Shown here piece after piece: positions 1 through 10,516 of a DNA stretch of 64,000 bases (positions are counted from its first letter, which is position 1; each line of letters starts with the position of its first letter). The DNA lies in the NCBI RefSeq assembly GCF_038007965.1, contig NZ_JBBOYD010000001.1:3636501-3700500 (forward strand), in the 5' to 3' direction. Origin of the DNA: Niallia sp. FSL W8-0635. GTDB lineage: Bacteria > Bacillota > Bacilli > Bacillales > Cytobacillaceae. Below the pieces are notes generated by a model. The model had not been told where the DNA came from. It did not search any database and worked only from the letters and a program-made list of their open reading frames with translations. Position numbers and translations under genes: made by a program.

Positions 1-1245
<1,245 letters not shown>

Positions 1246-1276
1246 TTACATCCTTTCATGCATATCTATAAAGATA

Positions 1277-2461
1277 TTATTTGTCGTTTAAAGCCACTAC
1301 ACCTGGAAGTTCTTTACCTTCCATGAATTCTAATGAAGCACCGCCACCAGTTGAAATGTGACTCATTTTATCAGCTAAATCAAATTTTTCAACAGCTGCT
1401 GCAGAATCTCCACCACCGATTACAGAATATGTATCTTGAGATTCAGCAAGCGCTTCTGCTACTGCTTTTGTACCTTTAGCGAAAGCATCTAATTCAAATA
1501 CACCCATTGGTCCGTTCCAAATTACTAATTTAGAACTCTTAATAACATCTGCATAAATTTCACGTGTTTTAGGACCAATATCTAATGCTTCCCAATCAGC
1601 TGGAATTTCTTCAATAGAAACTGTTTTGATGTTAGCGTCATTAGAGAAATCATCTGCAACTGTAACATCAACAGGCATATAAAACTTAACGCCTTTTTCT
1701 TTTGCTTTTTCCATATAAGATTTAGCAAGATCAATTTTATCTTCTTCTAATAAAGATTTACCAATTTCATGACCAAGAGATTTAACAAATGTATAAGCTA
1801 ATCCTCCGCCAATAATTAGGTTATCTACTTTATCAAGAAGATTGTCAATTACACCAATTTTATCCTTAACTTTCGCTCCACCAACGATAGCAGTGAATGG
1901 ACGTTCTGGGTTTGATAAAGCCTTGCCAAGAACATCAAGTTCTTTTTGCATTAATAATCCAGATACAGCTGGGATATGGTGTGCGATTCCTTCTGTTGAA
2001 GCGTGTGCACGGTGTGCAGCACCAAATGCATCATTTACAAATACATCAGCAAGCTCTGCATATTGTTTTGCTAATTCTGCATCATTTTTTTCTTCCCCAG
2101 CATTGAAACGTACGTTTTCAAGAAGGATTACATCTCCTTCAGATAACTTGCTGATTTGTGCTTTAACAGCTTCTCCATATGACTCATCTGCTTTAGCAAC
2201 TTCTTTGCCAAGTAATTCAGAAAGACGAGTTGCAACAGGAGTTAAACGTAACTCTTCTACTACCTCGCCATTCGGACGTCCTAAGTGGCTTGCTAGAATT
2301 ACAATTGCACCATTTTCCATTAATTCTTTAATTGTTGGAAGTGCAGCTTGAATTCTTGTTTCATCCGTAATTTGTTGATCCTTCATTGGTACGTTAAAGT
2401 CAACACGGACAAATGCTTTTTTTCCTTTTAAATCGATATCACGAATTGTTTTCTTATTCAT
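1277..2461 (-). CDS. pgk: phosphoglycerate kinase
   Basis: Transfers phosphate from 1,3-bisphosphoglycerate to ADP, the first ATP-yielding step of glycolysis. The start is taken at 2461 (MNKKTIRDI), which a GGAGGG ribosome site precedes by about 8 bases; an in-frame start 7 codons earlier would lie over that site. The 394-residue product is typical. Asp21 and Asn23 in VRVDFNVP, Arg36 and HLGRP at 59-63 form the substrate site, and [12 protein letters not shown] near the C-terminus belongs to the nucleotide domain. A hairpin at 2494-2517 separates it from gapA and may set their relative mRNA levels. Confidence 0.98.
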   Translation of the reverse strand: MNKKTIRDIDLKGKKAFVRVDFNVPMKDQQITDETRIQAALPTIKELMENGAIVILASHLGRPNGEVVEELRLTPVATRLSELLGKEVAKADESYGEAVKAQISKLSEGDVILLENVRFNAGEEKNDAELAKQYAELADVFVNDAFGAAHRAHASTEGIAHHIPAVSGLLMQKELDVLGKALSNPERPFTAIVGGAKVKDKIGVIDNLLDKVDNLIIGGGLAYTFVKSLGHEIGKSLLEEDKIDLAKSYMEKAKEKGVKFYMPVDVTVADDFSNDANIKTVSIEEIPADWEALDIGPKTREIYADVIKSSKLVIWNGPMGVFELDAFAKGTKAVAEALAESQDTYSVIGGGDSAAAVEKFDLADKMSHISTGGGASLEFMEGKELPGVVALNDK

Positions 2462-2493
2462 TATAGGTACCCTCCACTGCATATTTTTAAAAT

Positions 2494-2517
2494 AGCGGAA
2501 ACAAAGTTGTTTCCGCT
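2494..2517 (-). terminator. hairpin between gapA and pgk
   Basis: A perfect 11-bp stem (AGCGGAAACAA with its complement) and a 2-base loop. On the minus strand it is followed by a short A/T-rich stretch, ATTTTAAAAATAT, rather than a clean U-run. It may be a leaky terminator or a 3' stabilising structure for the cggR-gapA segment; mRNA processing and differential stability in this operon are known in B. subtilis. Confidence 0.6.
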
Positions 2518-2573
2518 GTTAGATTAAAGGGGGTGCTTATTAACTCGCACATATTTCCATTTAAAAAGGGAAA

Positions 2574-3599
<1,026 letters not shown>

Positions 3600-3637
3600 C
3601 TAATTTTAAGAGATTAAATATATAAAGGGATTTCCCA

Positions 3638-4654
3638 TTATATCAACTTTTTAGCGGCACCTTCATCTGTTATCAAAATGGTTGAAGGTGGTGCTTCTTT
3701 TAAATAAGCACGTATAGCCTTTGACTTAGATGCTCCCCCAGCTACAGCAATAATATTAGGTACGGAAGATAAGTCTTCTAGTCTAAGGCCAATTGTTTGC
3801 ACCTTATGAACAACCTCTCCCTCTTCATTGAAGTAATACCCAAATGCCTCACCAACAGCTTCTGCATTCTTAATCTTTTCTAGATCACTTTTACTTGTAC
3901 TTCTACGATTTGCCATCGTAAGTGCCTCGCCAATACCATGAACTAGAAGATTTGCTGAACGAATTAGTTTTAGTACTTCACTGATTCGAGGATCAGTAGA
4001 AATGCTCTTATACATTTCTTCACTAACCTCATCTGGAGCGTATAAAACTCGATGTTTTGATGCAGTATGGTCTGCCATCATTGAACAAATTGTATTTGCC
4101 TGATTTTTGACATCTTCTCCTATTCCACCACGAGCAGGAACAAATAATAACTCGCCATCTGCAACACTTGGTGTTAGCGCCTCAGCAACAGAAGACATAG
4201 TAGTCCCACCAGTAACTGCGATGATATTATTTCCCTTTAGGAGAGATTTCATACAATTTGCTGTCGCAAGTCCTAATTCTTTTTTTACCCACGGAGAATG
4301 ATCACTATCTCCAGCTACGATAATAACCCGGCTAATGCCCAGTTTACTTTGCAGTAGCTGCTCCATTTCGTTAATACCCGTTACTTCTCTCATTACACTA
4401 GAAAGACTTTCCAACACTTCTTCCCCTATCAAAGTGACTGTCATGCCGATGTTTGAAATATGTATAAGCTGCTGATCTTTTAAAAACTCGACTTCACTTC
4501 TCAAGACTCTTTCGGTCAGTCCTAGGCTCACAGCCAGACTTCTTCTACCGACAGGCTGCATATTCTTAATAAACTGCAGAATATAGTACCTTTTTTGCAT
4601 AACTGTAAGTAAATCAGGTAATAATCTTTTTTGAATCTCAATAAATGAAACCAT
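3638..4654 (-). CDS. cggR: central glycolytic genes repressor CggR
   Basis: SorC/DeoR-type transcriptional repressor of the glycolytic operon, relieved by fructose 1,6-bisphosphate. The 338-residue protein has an N-terminal winged-helix region (about 30-75) and a large sugar-phosphate-binding domain with VTGGTTMSSVAEAL and FVPARGGIGEDV segments typical of the family. The start at 4654 follows AAGGAGAG by about 10 bases. It is first in the operon, 53 bases before gapA, and its own operator (4682-4717) lies between promoter and start codon, so it should be autoregulated. Confidence 0.97.
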   Translation of the reverse strand: MVSFIEIQKRLLPDLLTVMQKRYYILQFIKNMQPVGRRSLAVSLGLTERVLRSEVEFLKDQQLIHISNIGMTVTLIGEEVLESLSSVMREVTGINEMEQLLQSKLGISRVIIVAGDSDHSPWVKKELGLATANCMKSLLKGNNIIAVTGGTTMSSVAEALTPSVADGELLFVPARGGIGEDVKNQANTICSMMADHTASKHRVLYAPDEVSEEMYKSISTDPRISEVLKLIRSANLLVHGIGEALTMANRRSTSKSDLEKIKNAEAVGEAFGYYFNEEGEVVHKVQTIGLRLEDLSSVPNIIAVAGGASKSKAIRAYLKEAPPSTILITDEGAAKKLI

Positions 4655-4681
4655 GCTTGATGCTCTCCTTCACTTACAGTG

Positions 4682-4717
4682 GTCGTCAGAAGTCCCGCAT
4701 AGACATTTTACGTCCCG
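4682..4717 (-). promoter_or_regulatory. CggR operator
   Basis: Read on the minus strand this is CGGGAC-N6-TGTC-N4-CGGGAC-N6-CGAC. B. subtilis CggR is known to bind the direct repeat CGGGAC-N6-TGTC-N4-CGGGAC-N6-TGTC; only the last tetrad is imperfect here. It lies about 30-65 bases downstream of the predicted transcription start, so repression would act as a block to elongation or early initiation. Confidence 0.92.
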
Positions 4718-4754
4718 GATACTACAAAAAAAATAACTCCCTGCTACATGAACA

Positions 4755-4783
4755 ATTCTAACACCAGTATAGTATGAATTCAA
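4755..4783 (-). promoter_or_regulatory. sigma-A promoter of the glycolytic operon
   Basis: Minus strand: -35 TTGAAT (4783-4778), 17-base spacer, -10 TAGAAT (4760-4755). It is followed by the CggR operator and then by cggR, the arrangement known for the B. subtilis operon. Confidence 0.8.
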
Positions 4784-5178
4784 CTGATATGTGTCTATTT
4801 TTTGTAAAATTTGACGAAAAAGTGTCGTTCTTTCTTTTCTTACTATTTGGAAAAAATTAATAATTATACTCTTCATTTATAATTATTTTTTTAGAAAAGG
4901 AATTTGATTTTTAGAAAATTGCCATTACGAAGAATTAGTTAGAAAAAGGGACATTTTTGATATATATGAAAAACATTCTTTAATATTGAATCTTTATTTG
5001 ATTATAATAAGGTAGGAATTTATATTATCACTATTATTAGTAGTAACCAACAATAGAACTGGGGGATGTTGTTTCCTTTTGATACTATTCTCATTTTCGT
5101 TTTAAAATCAACATATAACATGTAGAGAAAATCGAGGGAATCTTAACCATTTATTTAGAAGATTCATAGAGGAAAAAT
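4784..5178. other. A/T-rich intergenic stretch with no gene seen
   Basis: Short reading frames here have no ribosome site, no recognisable family and a composition like non-coding DNA. No clear promoter or stable hairpin was found before the inverted repeat at 5179. Confidence 0.5.
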
Positions 5179-5235
5179 CAAAAGGTTGTTTGGAGGATTC
5201 GAATAAAATAGACGAATCCTCCAAACAACCTTTTG
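5179..5235. terminator. long perfect hairpin, possibly the original tRNA-Arg terminator
   Basis: A 23-bp uninterrupted stem (5179-5201 with 5213-5235) with an 11-base A/T-rich loop. The outer arms are CAAAAGG/CCTTTTG, so it could terminate in either direction. No gene ends next to it now. Just beyond its right arm lies a near copy of the tRNA-Arg 3' end (5242-5254), so it may be the tRNA terminator displaced when an element inserted. The terminator role is inference. Confidence 0.6.
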
Positions 5236-5241
5236 CATTTA

Positions 5242-5254
5242 TTAACGTCCTCGG
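5242..5254 (-). repeat. att-like near copy of the tRNA-Arg 3' end
   Basis: The plus-strand sequence TTAACGTCCTCGG matches TTAACGCCCTCGG at 6992-7004, which spans the tRNA-Arg 3' end, with one mismatch in 13. The two copies are in direct orientation and enclose integrase remnants, as expected of decayed attL and attR. The repeat is short and could be chance. Confidence 0.4.
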
Positions 5255-5385
5255 CCCCATTATGATGGTTTAAAACCAATTATAATAGAAGAAAACACTC
5301 CTTTGTCCGTACTGCTTTTGATTTTTTCTTGAATAATAAAATGCAATGATATATAACAAACGTTCGGACAAAAGGTAAACGAAAG

Positions 5386-5601
5386 TTATAAACTCTTCTG
5401 CAATCCACTCCAATTTCTTCCAAACATTCTTACATGCCTTTTAGTTAAGAGTGAATTATCATACTGTTTTTTGACTGGAGGTTTCATATTACAAATAAAT
5501 GCTGGCTGAAGTTCCTTTCCTGCCCGAACCGAAATAATTGCATGATAAGCTGGTAGTTTAATAGCTTGAAGTAGCTGGGCTTCCAGATGATCAATTCCTT
5601 G
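5386..5601 (-). pseudogene. C-terminal fragment of an unknown protein, possibly a HerA/DUF87-like ATPase
   Basis: A minus-strand frame of about 70 codons with a protein-like pattern (EAQLLQAIKLPAYHAIISV, then a basic C-terminus) but no convincing ribosome site. It stops abruptly against a plus-strand fragment near 5605. The tail loosely recalls the extreme C-terminus of DUF87/HerA or conjugation-type ATPases (a run like LPxYHAIIxV followed by a proline-rich strand), but this is a weak resemblance. It may not be coding at all. Confidence 0.25.
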
Positions 5602-5605
5602 ATTC

Positions 5606-5749
5606 TCAACTAGAAACAATTAAAAAAGACGGAACAGTTAAGAACGCAGTAGCTTATGAATTAGATGATTTAGAAACTCCTGTAACATTAATAGCTACAC
5701 AAGGTGTAGGTGGCGATAAATTAGGCGAACAAAATTTTAAAATAAAATA
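5606..5749 (+). pseudogene. C-terminal remnant of an unrecognised protein
   Basis: A plus-strand open frame of about 47 codons ends at TAA 5747-5749 with the sequence KNAVAYELDDLETPVTLIA, then GVGGDKLGEQNFKIK. It has no start codon or ribosome site of its own and a good terminator (5770-5802) follows, so it looks like the tail of a once larger gene whose 5' part is gone. The family was not recognised. Confidence 0.4.
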
Positions 5750-5769
5750 AAACGTTTTATGTATAAGAT

Positions 5770-5803
5770 AAAAAGCCCTCCTCACATGAGTTGGGCTTTT
5801 TCC
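5770..5803. terminator. bidirectional terminator
   Basis: Stem AAAAAGCCC/GGGCTTTTT around a 14-base loop, with U-runs on both strands. It serves the plus-strand remnant ending at 5749 and the minus-strand gene ending at 5806. Confidence 0.8.
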
Positions 5804-5805
5804 TT

Positions 5806-6225
5806 CTAAGGAAATTTAATTATTATTGGTTCAGTTTCACTCAATATTTCAAAAGTTTCATCCGAAGTAATAATTACATAATGTTCGATATTATAATGTT
5901 CACTTCCTGGACCGGGTAACTGATCATACCAATCTACAAAATCTGAATTAATCTCCTTATATAACGACCATGCACCTTCAATAAGTTGGCTACTGCGAGC
6001 CTTTTGTGCTGGTACCGCTAAATCGCTTCTCTTCATTTCATCTGCAAATCTACATGCTAAAATATAATTACCATTTTTCTCTTTATTGAATAGTATTAGA
6101 TATGTATTATCCTGATTGTCTTCTACAGTTATTTGTAAGCCTCTTAAATATTTAAATTCAACTAAGTGTAACTCTCCTTTAATATCTATATTAGGAACCC
6201 ATGCTACTAAGTTTTTTTCACTCAT
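5806..6225 (-). CDS. hypothetical 139-residue protein, intact orphan in a decayed region
   Basis: Function unknown. The protein is soluble and acidic (no membrane segment or signal), with an N-terminal beta-rich part (VAWVPNIDIKGELHLVEFKY) and a C-terminal half containing YDQLPGPGSEHYNIEHYVI and FEILSETEPIIIKFP. Size, acidity and single-domain look would fit an immunity protein of a contact or polymorphic toxin, but I do not recognise the family. A clear AAGGAG site lies 7 bases before the ATG and a terminator follows the stop, so it is probably expressed. It sits among integrase and other gene fragments, so it may be retained cargo of a lost element. Confidence 0.75.
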   Translation of the reverse strand: MSEKNLVAWVPNIDIKGELHLVEFKYLRGLQITVEDNQDNTYLILFNKEKNGNYILACRFADEMKRSDLAVPAQKARSSQLIEGAWSLYKEINSDFVDWYDQLPGPGSEHYNIEHYVIITSDETFEILSETEPIIIKFP

Positions 6226-6322
6226 AAATTTCTCCTTTATTCCAGATATCTAATCTTTTCTTTTCCAAACCAAACAGAAGAATATTTCTCCGAAGAACTT
6301 TTTATAGACATATGGGTTATAA

Positions 6323-6915
6323 CATGCAGCTTCCGGACAAACTTTAGAAGAATTTCTACAATGGTGGTTTGAGACATATAAACAAGGTACGGTCGAAAAA
6401 GGAACAGAAAAAAACATAAAATTGCATATTTGTATGATTACAGAACAATGTGGATATATGAGGATGAAAGAAATCGCACGACCAAAAGTATTAATCACTT
6501 GTCAAAGACATCTACCATTAGCGAAGCATTTACTGAAGCGAAGGACTTAGACCTTATGCAATTGTGGACGAGTTTTAAGTTTTAGTACTACTTGTGAGCG
6601 TATCTTCATCCACTCTTTCTTTTTATCAATCAAATAGGTGCGTTAGTTAAGATGTCCAACTATGTAATTGCTCTAGATACTGTATGTAAAAGCCATAATC
6701 TTTTACATACTACTCCACATATGTTTAGGCATACTCATGAAACTATTTTATGGGAATCTAATATTTCATATATAAATTATATTGGAGCTCGCCTTGGAGA
6801 TACCGACAAATCCATTTTATTAAATACTTATGGCCATATGTCCAGACGATCAGAGCTACTAAATAACGAAAAAGTTAATAGTTTTATGAGCGACTGCTTA
6901 AAGCAAATAAAGTAA
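6323..6915 (+). pseudogene. broken phage/ICE-type tyrosine integrase
   Basis: Two pieces of one integrase remain. The first (about 6326-6559) encodes part of the SAM-like DNA-binding domain, TLEEFLQWWFETYKQ then GTEKNIK, and ends in a stop. The second (6652-6915) encodes the C-terminus with TPHMFRHTHETIL, GARLGDTDKS and NTYGHMSRR, including the HxxR and the nucleophile tyrosine. The central catalytic part is deleted, and the usual LGH histidine is an aspartate. The gene ends 80 bases from the 3' end of tRNA-Arg, a typical integration target. It cannot be functional. Confidence 0.85.
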
Positions 6916-6921
6916 AATAAA

Positions 6922-6979
6922 ATAAGGGTTTTTTTGAAGTGTCGGACAAAGAATACACAAACCTCAAAAAAACCCTTAT
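6922..6979. terminator. terminator downstream of tRNA-Arg / integrase remnant
   Basis: A 16-bp stem (6922-6937 with 6964-6979) containing a T-run on each strand. On the minus strand it follows the tRNA-Arg 3' end and would terminate that transcript; on the plus strand it follows the integrase remnant. Confidence 0.75.
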
Positions 6980-6994
6980 CTATCAATCTTTTAA

Positions 6995-7066
6995 CGCCCT
7001 CGGAGGGAATCGAACCCCCATTTTAAGAACCGGAATCTTACGTGCTATCCGTTGCACCACGAGGGC
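6995..7066 (-). tRNA. tRNA-Arg (anticodon CCG)
   Basis: A cloverleaf is seen directly: acceptor GCCCTCG/CGAGGGC, D stem GTGC/GCAC, anticodon stem TAAGA/TCTTA with loop TTCCGGT giving anticodon CCG (reads CGG), T arm with TTCGATT, and discriminator G. The CCA is not encoded. Its promoter is at 7106-7134. An integrase remnant lies just beyond its 3' end. Confidence 0.96.
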
Positions 7067-7105
7067 ATGGCATAAACTTACCCAACATTAAAGTTACGCC
7101 TTCAT

Positions 7106-7134
7106 ATTATAAGCGAAGTTCCTAGTTTATGCAA
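7106..7134 (-). promoter_or_regulatory. promoter of tRNA-Arg
   Basis: Minus strand: -35 TTGCAT (7134-7129), 17-base spacer, -10 TATAAT (7111-7106). The predicted start is about 33 bases before the mature tRNA 5' end. Confidence 0.8.
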
Positions 7135-7354
7135 TAGACGATGTTTAAAAAAAAGAGCAATGGGTATCATGGAGAAAGGATTGTAGACGAAATTAAAGGG
7201 ATAGAACTAATGATAACATTCAGAACCTACACCCTTTTAAGAAGTTTTTTTAAAGATTGCTTTTTAATAAAAGTATACTTATCAACCAACTTTACAAAAA
7301 ACGGTCATTAAAAAAAGATGTCGAATGATATTTTGGGGTATTTAGGCTTTTACG
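7135..7354. other. intergenic, nothing recognised
   Basis: A/T-rich DNA between the tRNA-Arg promoter and the clpP promoter. I see no gene, stable hairpin or known motif. Confidence 0.5.
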
Positions 7355-7384
7355 TTTGACCTTAATTGACCATCCGTGTATCAT
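7355..7384 (+). promoter_or_regulatory. clpP promoter with overlapping CtsR box
   Basis: TTTGACC-TTA-ATTGACC (7355-7371) is a tandem heptad with a 3-base spacer, matching the CtsR operator (reverse strand GGTCAATTAAGGTCAAA). The first heptad includes a -35 TTGACC (7356-7361); 17 bases on is -10 TATCAT (7379-7384). CtsR bound here would block RNA polymerase; heat and protein stress would release it. Confidence 0.85.
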
Positions 7385-7474
7385 TAGGAATACATACAGT
7401 TTTGATGTATTGCATCTTACTGAAGAAACAAATACTTATTTTTTTCGAACAAACATTATAAAGGAGGATTTTAA

Positions 7475-8080
7475 ATGAATTTAATTCCTACAGTTATTGA
7501 GCAAACAAACAGAGGAGAACGCGCTTACGATATCTACTCTCGTTTATTAAAAGACCGTATTATTATGCTTGGTAGTGCTATTGATGATAATGTAGCTAAC
7601 TCTATCGTATCACAGCTTTTATTCTTAGAAACAGAAAATCCTGAAAAAGATGTATCTATTTATATCAATAGCCCAGGTGGAAGTATCACTGCTGGAATGG
7701 CTATTTATGATACGATGCAATATATCAAACCAGATGTTCAAACAATCTGTATTGGTATGGCTGCTTCTATGGGAGCATTTTTACTTGCTGCTGGTACAAA
7801 AGGGAAGCGTTATGCTCTTCCAAACAGTGAAGTAATGATTCACCAGCCACTTGGTGGAGCACAAGGTCAAGCAACGGAAATCGAAATTGCTGCTAAACGT
7901 ATTTTATTCTTACGTGATAAATTAAACGGTATTTTATCTGAGCGCACTGGTCAACCTATTGACATTATTGCAAGAGATACAGAACGCGATAACTTTATGA
8001 CTGCTGATAAAGCAAAAGAATATGGTTTAGTTGACCATGTTATTAGCCGTAATTCTCTTGAAGATAAAAAAAATAAATAA
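7475..8080 (+). CDS. clpP: ATP-dependent Clp protease proteolytic subunit
   Basis: Tetradecameric serine protease chamber working with ClpC, ClpX or ClpE ATPases to degrade misfolded and regulatory proteins. The 201 residues are typical. The catalytic triad is Ser98 (GMAASMGAF), His123 (MIHQPLGG) and Asp172 (ERDNF). The ATG follows AAGGAGG. It is monocistronic, with a CtsR-controlled promoter about 100 bases upstream and a strong terminator downstream. Confidence 0.99.
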   Translation: MNLIPTVIEQTNRGERAYDIYSRLLKDRIIMLGSAIDDNVANSIVSQLLFLETENPEKDVSIYINSPGGSITAGMAIYDTMQYIKPDVQTICIGMAASMGAFLLAAGTKGKRYALPNSEVMIHQPLGGAQGQATEIEIAAKRILFLRDKLNGILSERTGQPIDIIARDTERDNFMTADKAKEYGLVDHVISRNSLEDKKNK

Positions 8081-8087
8081 TCTCATT

Positions 8088-8124
8088 AAAAAGGTTGTTC
8101 CATTTTTTTGGAACAACCTTTTTT
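8088..8124. terminator. clpP terminator
   Basis: 15-bp stem AAAAAGGTTGTTCCA and complement, 6-base T loop, then a U-run. It ends clpP on the plus strand and can also act for crh on the minus strand. Confidence 0.92.
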
Positions 8125-8156
8125 ATATAAGGAGAGATTTTTATGCATCAAAAGAT

Positions 8157-8405
8157 TTACTTTAGCAATTCGCGTAAACTCTGAAGCGCTTCCACTTCGT
8201 CGCTCCCCTCAACAATTAGTTTAATCGTTGCACCAGAATTTATTGCTAAGCCCATTATTCCCATAATACTCTTAGCATTTACCTTCCTGCCATCCTTTTC
8301 AATAAATACTTCTGATAAATAATTACTTGCCTCTTGTACAAATAAAGCTGCCGGTCTCGCCTGTAGTCCCGCTTTTAAACCAACTGTAATTTCTTGCTCT
8401 ACCAT
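8157..8405 (-). CDS. crh: HPr-like catabolite repression protein Crh
   Basis: Regulatory HPr paralogue: phosphorylated on Ser46 by HprK, it serves as a CcpA corepressor but does not carry sugar-transport phosphate. The sequence has Gln15 (GLQARPA) where catalytic HPr has His15, and keeps Ser46 in NAKSIMG, the two features that separate Crh from PtsH. Length is 82 residues. It lies downstream of whiA as in B. subtilis, and its kinase gene hprK is in this same window (25400-26329). Confidence 0.96.
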   Translation of the reverse strand: MVEQEITVGLKAGLQARPAALFVQEASNYLSEVFIEKDGRKVNAKSIMGIMGLAINSGATIKLIVEGSDEVEALQSLRELLK

Positions 8406-8568
8406 CGAACTTCCTCCCCATCTTCAAAGTAGTAATATATCTATTATACAAGGAAATAGAGTTTTTTGCTCTATCCAAGGGAAAGAATATTCAGTTTAGA
8501 AGAATTTTCTGATATTAATTTTTGTATGTAAAAAAGAAATGGATAATATATTATATTATCCACCTCTA

Positions 8569-9513
8569 TTATTTCACAGCTTCTCCACGACGAAGATTAT
8601 CTGCAATTTCATCAATTTTTCTTAAACGATGATTGATACCAGATTTACTGATATTACCAGAAGACACCATTTCTCCTAATTCCTTCAAGGTTACATCTTG
8701 ATAGGCAACTCGAAGCTCTGCAATTTCTCTAAGCTTATCAGGAAGAATTTGCAGTCCAACTGTTTTATCAATATATCGAATATTCTCCACTTGCCTTAAG
8801 GAAGCCCCAATTGTTTTATTTAAATTGGCTGTTTCACAATTTACTAATCGATTTACTGAATTTCTCATGTCTCTAACAATGCGAATGTCTTCAAAGCGAA
8901 GTAGTGCACCATGCGCTCCAATAATATTGAGGAACTCGGTGATTTTTTCTGCTTCCTTTAAATAAGCAATAAACCCTTTTTTTCTTTCTAATGTCTTACT
9001 TTTTAGACCAAATGTATTCATTAAATCACTAAGTGCATTTATATGCTCTTTATATAAGGAAGCAATTTCTAAGTGGTAAGAAGATGTTTCTGGGTTATTT
9101 ACAGAGCCACCTGCTAAAAAGGCGCCTCTTAAATACGATCGTTTACAGCATTTTTTCTTAATTAGCTCTGGTGAGATTTCATGGGTAAAGACAAAGCCTT
9201 CTTTAAGAATACTCAATTCCTCTAAAACTTCTTTGCCTTTATTCGAAATTCGTACAATATATACATTGTTCTTTTTTAAACGCATTTTTTTTCGCACAAG
9301 CAATTCAACAGGTATGTCGAAATATCTTTTAATTAAGGTATATATTCTTCTAGCTATAGCTGCATTCTCTGTCTGTATATTAACAACTAGCCTCTGGTTG
9401 GAAAAGGAAAGTGTCCCGTTCATTTGTATCAGTGCTGATAATTCTGCTTTACCGCAGCAATTTTTGGTTTCAATTGTTGTCAATTCTTTTTTTGTTTCTG
9501 ACGCAAAAGACAT
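8569..9513 (-). CDS. whiA: DNA-binding protein WhiA
   Basis: Conserved Gram-positive protein with an N-terminal degenerate LAGLIDADG homing-endonuclease fold and a C-terminal helix-turn-helix (about 235-300). In B. subtilis it affects cell division and chromosome segregation. Length 314 is standard. The C-terminus shows the [23 protein letters not shown] recognition region. Start at 9513 follows AAGGGGGG. It belongs to the Nudix-rapZ-yvcK-whiA-crh cluster. Confidence 0.96.
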   Translation of the reverse strand: MSFASETKKELTTIETKNCCGKAELSALIQMNGTLSFSNQRLVVNIQTENAAIARRIYTLIKRYFDIPVELLVRKKMRLKKNNVYIVRISNKGKEVLEELSILKEGFVFTHEISPELIKKKCCKRSYLRGAFLAGGSVNNPETSSYHLEIASLYKEHINALSDLMNTFGLKSKTLERKKGFIAYLKEAEKITEFLNIIGAHGALLRFEDIRIVRDMRNSVNRLVNCETANLNKTIGASLRQVENIRYIDKTVGLQILPDKLREIAELRVAYQDVTLKELGEMVSSGNISKSGINHRLRKIDEIADNLRRGEAVK

Positions 9514-9559
9514 GCCCTTCCCCCCTTATTAGAAAAAAAGCAGATGTTATCTAATCCAA

Positions 9560-10516
9560 TTACTCTATTATTGAATAAAGGATTTTCGCCACTTCTACTG
9601 TATTATGACGAATAACACCTTGATCAAGCTTGAGGATATCGCCAGCTATTACATCTAGTTTCATCCGTTCAAGTCGATTTATATCAAAAACCACAGGCTT
9701 TGCTTTTTCTTCATCATATCTTTGTTGTACACTTGCAGGGATATTCGTTTTGTTCACGATAATCGTGTCAATAAACGGTTGCTCTACATGATCATACAAC
9801 GCCTTCACATGATCACTTGCCGTAAAATCTAACGTCTCTCCTGCCTGTGTCATTATATTGCATATATATACTTTTTTTGCTTTCGCTTCTCGAACTGCTT
9901 CTTTGATTTCTGGGACAACCAAATTCGGTAAGATACTTGTATATAAGCTTCCAGGACCCATCACTATTAAATCTGCTTGCTGGATTGCATGAATGGTTTC
10001 AGGAAGTGGTGCAGAATCCTCTGGAGTTAAAAATACCCTCTTTATTTTTTTCTCAGCCTTTGGAATACTTGATTCTCCCACAACAACGGTTCCATCTTCC
10101 ATTAATGCATTTAAGATCACACTATGACTTGTTGCAGGTAATACTTTACCACGAACATTAAGTACTTTGCTCATTTCTTGAATTGCATAGGTAAAATTAC
10201 CAGTAATGGAAGTCATTGCAGCTAAAATTAAATTGCCTAATGAATGTCCATCTAAGTCTTTACTATTTGTGAATCGGTGCTGAAACATCTCCTCCACTAG
10301 CGGCTCCACATCTGATAATGCGGCTAAAACATTGCGAATATCTCCAGGAGCAGGGATATCCAGATCTTCCCTTAGTCTTCCAGAGCTTCCTCCATCATCG
10401 GCTACTGTTACGATCGCCGTTATATCTACTGGATATTTTTTCAATCCACGTAAAAGCACTGAAAGACCTGTTCCTCCACCGATGATTACAATTCTTGGCT
10501 GTTCCTTTTCACTCAT
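9560..10516 (-). CDS. yvcK: gluconeogenesis/cell-wall factor YvcK (GlmR)
   Basis: CofD-like UDP-sugar-binding protein that stimulates GlmS and is needed for growth on gluconeogenic carbon in B. subtilis. The 318-residue protein has the N-terminal [17 protein letters not shown] and the [13 protein letters not shown] motif of the CofD/YvcK fold. Its start overlaps the rapZ stop by 4 bases (ATGA), so the two are translationally coupled, and whiA follows after about 46 bases. Confidence 0.96.
   Translation of the reverse strand: MSEKEQPRIVIIGGGTGLSVLLRGLKKYPVDITAIVTVADDGGSSGRLREDLDIPAPGDIRNVLAALSDVEPLVEEMFQHRFTNSKDLDGHSLGNLILAAMTSITGNFTYAIQEMSKVLNVRGKVLPATSHSVILNALMEDGTVVVGESSIPKAEKKIKRVFLTPEDSAPLPETIHAIQQADLIVMGPGSLYTSILPNLVVPEIKEAVREAKAKKVYICNIMTQAGETLDFTASDHVKALYDHVEQPFIDTIIVNKTNIPASVQQRYDEEKAKPVVFDINRLERMKLDVIAGDILKLDQGVIRHNTVEVAKILYSIIE

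Noticed and set aside
4670..4876. Open frame over the cggR leader on the minus strand
   Set aside because: It covers the CggR operator and promoter, has no ribosome site and a composition unlike a protein.
6250..6498. Minus-strand open frame
   Set aside because: It is antisense to the recognisable integrase fragment on the plus strand.
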